Positions 63,167 through 64,000 of a DNA stretch of 64,000 bases are shown in pieces. Positions within the stretch are counted from its first letter, which is position 1; each line of letters starts with the position of its first letter. Under the pieces are notes generated by a model. It made no database searches. It saw only the letters and a list, made by a program, of their open reading frames with translations, and had not been told where the DNA came from. The position numbers and the translations under genes are program-made. This DNA comes from Uranotaenia lowii (Eukaryota; Arthropoda; Insecta; Diptera; Culicidae). The stretch lies in assembly GCF_029784155.1 (NCBI RefSeq), contig NC_073693.1, positions 154,105,442-154,169,441 on the forward strand, read 5' to 3'.

Positions 63167-64000
63167 TTATTTTCAGGTACAAAGATGTACCAAAGCGATT
63201 TCATAACATCAGTATTGAAAAAACGGCTGTTTTCTACATCCAGTCAAACAATCATGTCGAAATTTGAACAAATATTAAAGTTTCGTAGATTGTGGCTCTT
63301 AGAGACCGAAATTCTTGATAAAATTTGTACAGATGTAGAAATTCTCTGTGGTAGAAAATGCTTCAACCGTGGCACAACGATTTTTGTTAATTTTTCTATT
63401 GAATATAATTGTTTTAATTGGTTTATGTTTTACTAGTGTTCAATATCTGGTACCTGTTCAATAACTAGTGCTTCTATCCTAGTACTTGTACCCCTAAATG
63501 TAGGCACACTAGACCGCTGCAAGTTCTGTACGAAAATTTCAAGTTTATACATTTTTACACCTCACATGATTTTTTTGGTTGTTTTTACTGCCAAAAATTT
63601 GGAAGCGATTCATTCAGTTTTGAATTAGCGCAACGAGTTTTTATTTTATAAGCAATTTGTAAGGGATAACAAAATTGTATTCAAAACTCGCCAGATACTT
63701 ATGTACTGAAAGTTCTAAAAATATATGTTTGGATTTTAAATATTCCTTAATTCTTGCTGTACATTTCATGTAAACCAACCTTTAACCTAACTTTTATTCC
63801 AGAAAAGATGCAAATGCGATGTTATGCAAAAAAAAAAGGTTCAAAATATATTTTTTTAACTACTAGCGTTTTTGAGTGCTCATTTTAAGCTGTTCAACCG
63901 TGGGATGAAAATAAAAAATCGTAAAAAAATTCTTTGCATAGCCAATGATTTTTTTGGCTTTGACAATAACATTTCTTGATATATGTGAAGTCTCTAGCAA
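63167..64000. other. intergenic, nothing recognised
   Basis: AT-rich. The 83-codon frame at 63185 shows nothing familiar. The word CTACATTTAGGGGTACAAG (complement, 63485-63505) resembles TACATTTAGGGGTATT at 59048, hinting at further old inverted material. Confidence 0.4.

Overview
This window is eukaryotic nuclear DNA, AT-rich and packed with transposable elements. It is very probably from a dipteran and most likely a mosquito. I infer this from short introns with ordinary GT..AG sites in genes whose reading frames match insect Hem and Aldh-III, together with a Jockey/Juan-like LINE, an APE-type LINE, a Penelope-like fragment, a tRNA-derived SINE and very many hAT-like and TA-flanked MITEs. 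No species call is possible from the sequence alone.

Three host genes can be read in full. (1) An Aldh-III type fatty aldehyde dehydrogenase on + (16274-32478, 494 codons in nine coding exons). It has a 13.3 kb third-exon-upstream intron and two tandem 116-nt exons that look mutually exclusive. (2) Inside that intron, on -, a 476-aa zinc metallopeptidase with HEIGHIFDLGH (21108-18623). (3) Hem/Nckap1 on - (57469-54042, 1122 aa, two coding exons), a subunit of the WAVE complex. A 91-codon unknown ORF (37415-37690), an Mcm2-like fragment (about 21760-22000) and several broken exon-like pieces (45.3-51.0 kb) are weaker.

Layout. 0.8-3.9 kb is a very homogeneous 13-bp minisatellite. 4.9-16.2 kb is nested MITEs and foldback elements, a SINE and a Penelope-like fragment. 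16.3-32.5 kb is Aldh-III; its large intron holds a palindromic element (arms 17.54 and 28.90 kb, centre about 22.4 kb) into which the metallopeptidase/Mcm2 block, a Jockey LINE (13-bp TSD) and an APE-type LINE (13-bp TSD) have been placed. 32.7-34.7 kb holds two more hairpin elements.

35443-53458 reads as one 18-kb transposon. It has a perfect 8-bp target duplication (CTCGTCAT), CAGGGTTCAAC ends and diverged long terminal inverted repeats built partly from a 119-bp satellite. Nested within it are a 6.9-kb LTR retrotransposon with apparently identical LTRs and no gag-pol, a smaller satellite-cored foldback, and a hAT MITE (TSD CCTCTAGG) that splits an ATG-containing exon-like sequence. 54.0-58.4 kb is Hem with its likely 5' non-coding exon. 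59.3-63.2 kb is a further MITE and a hairpin element carrying tRNA-like cloverleafs and two datable insertions.

All TE boundaries were read by eye from inverted and direct repeats. Percent identities were not computed.
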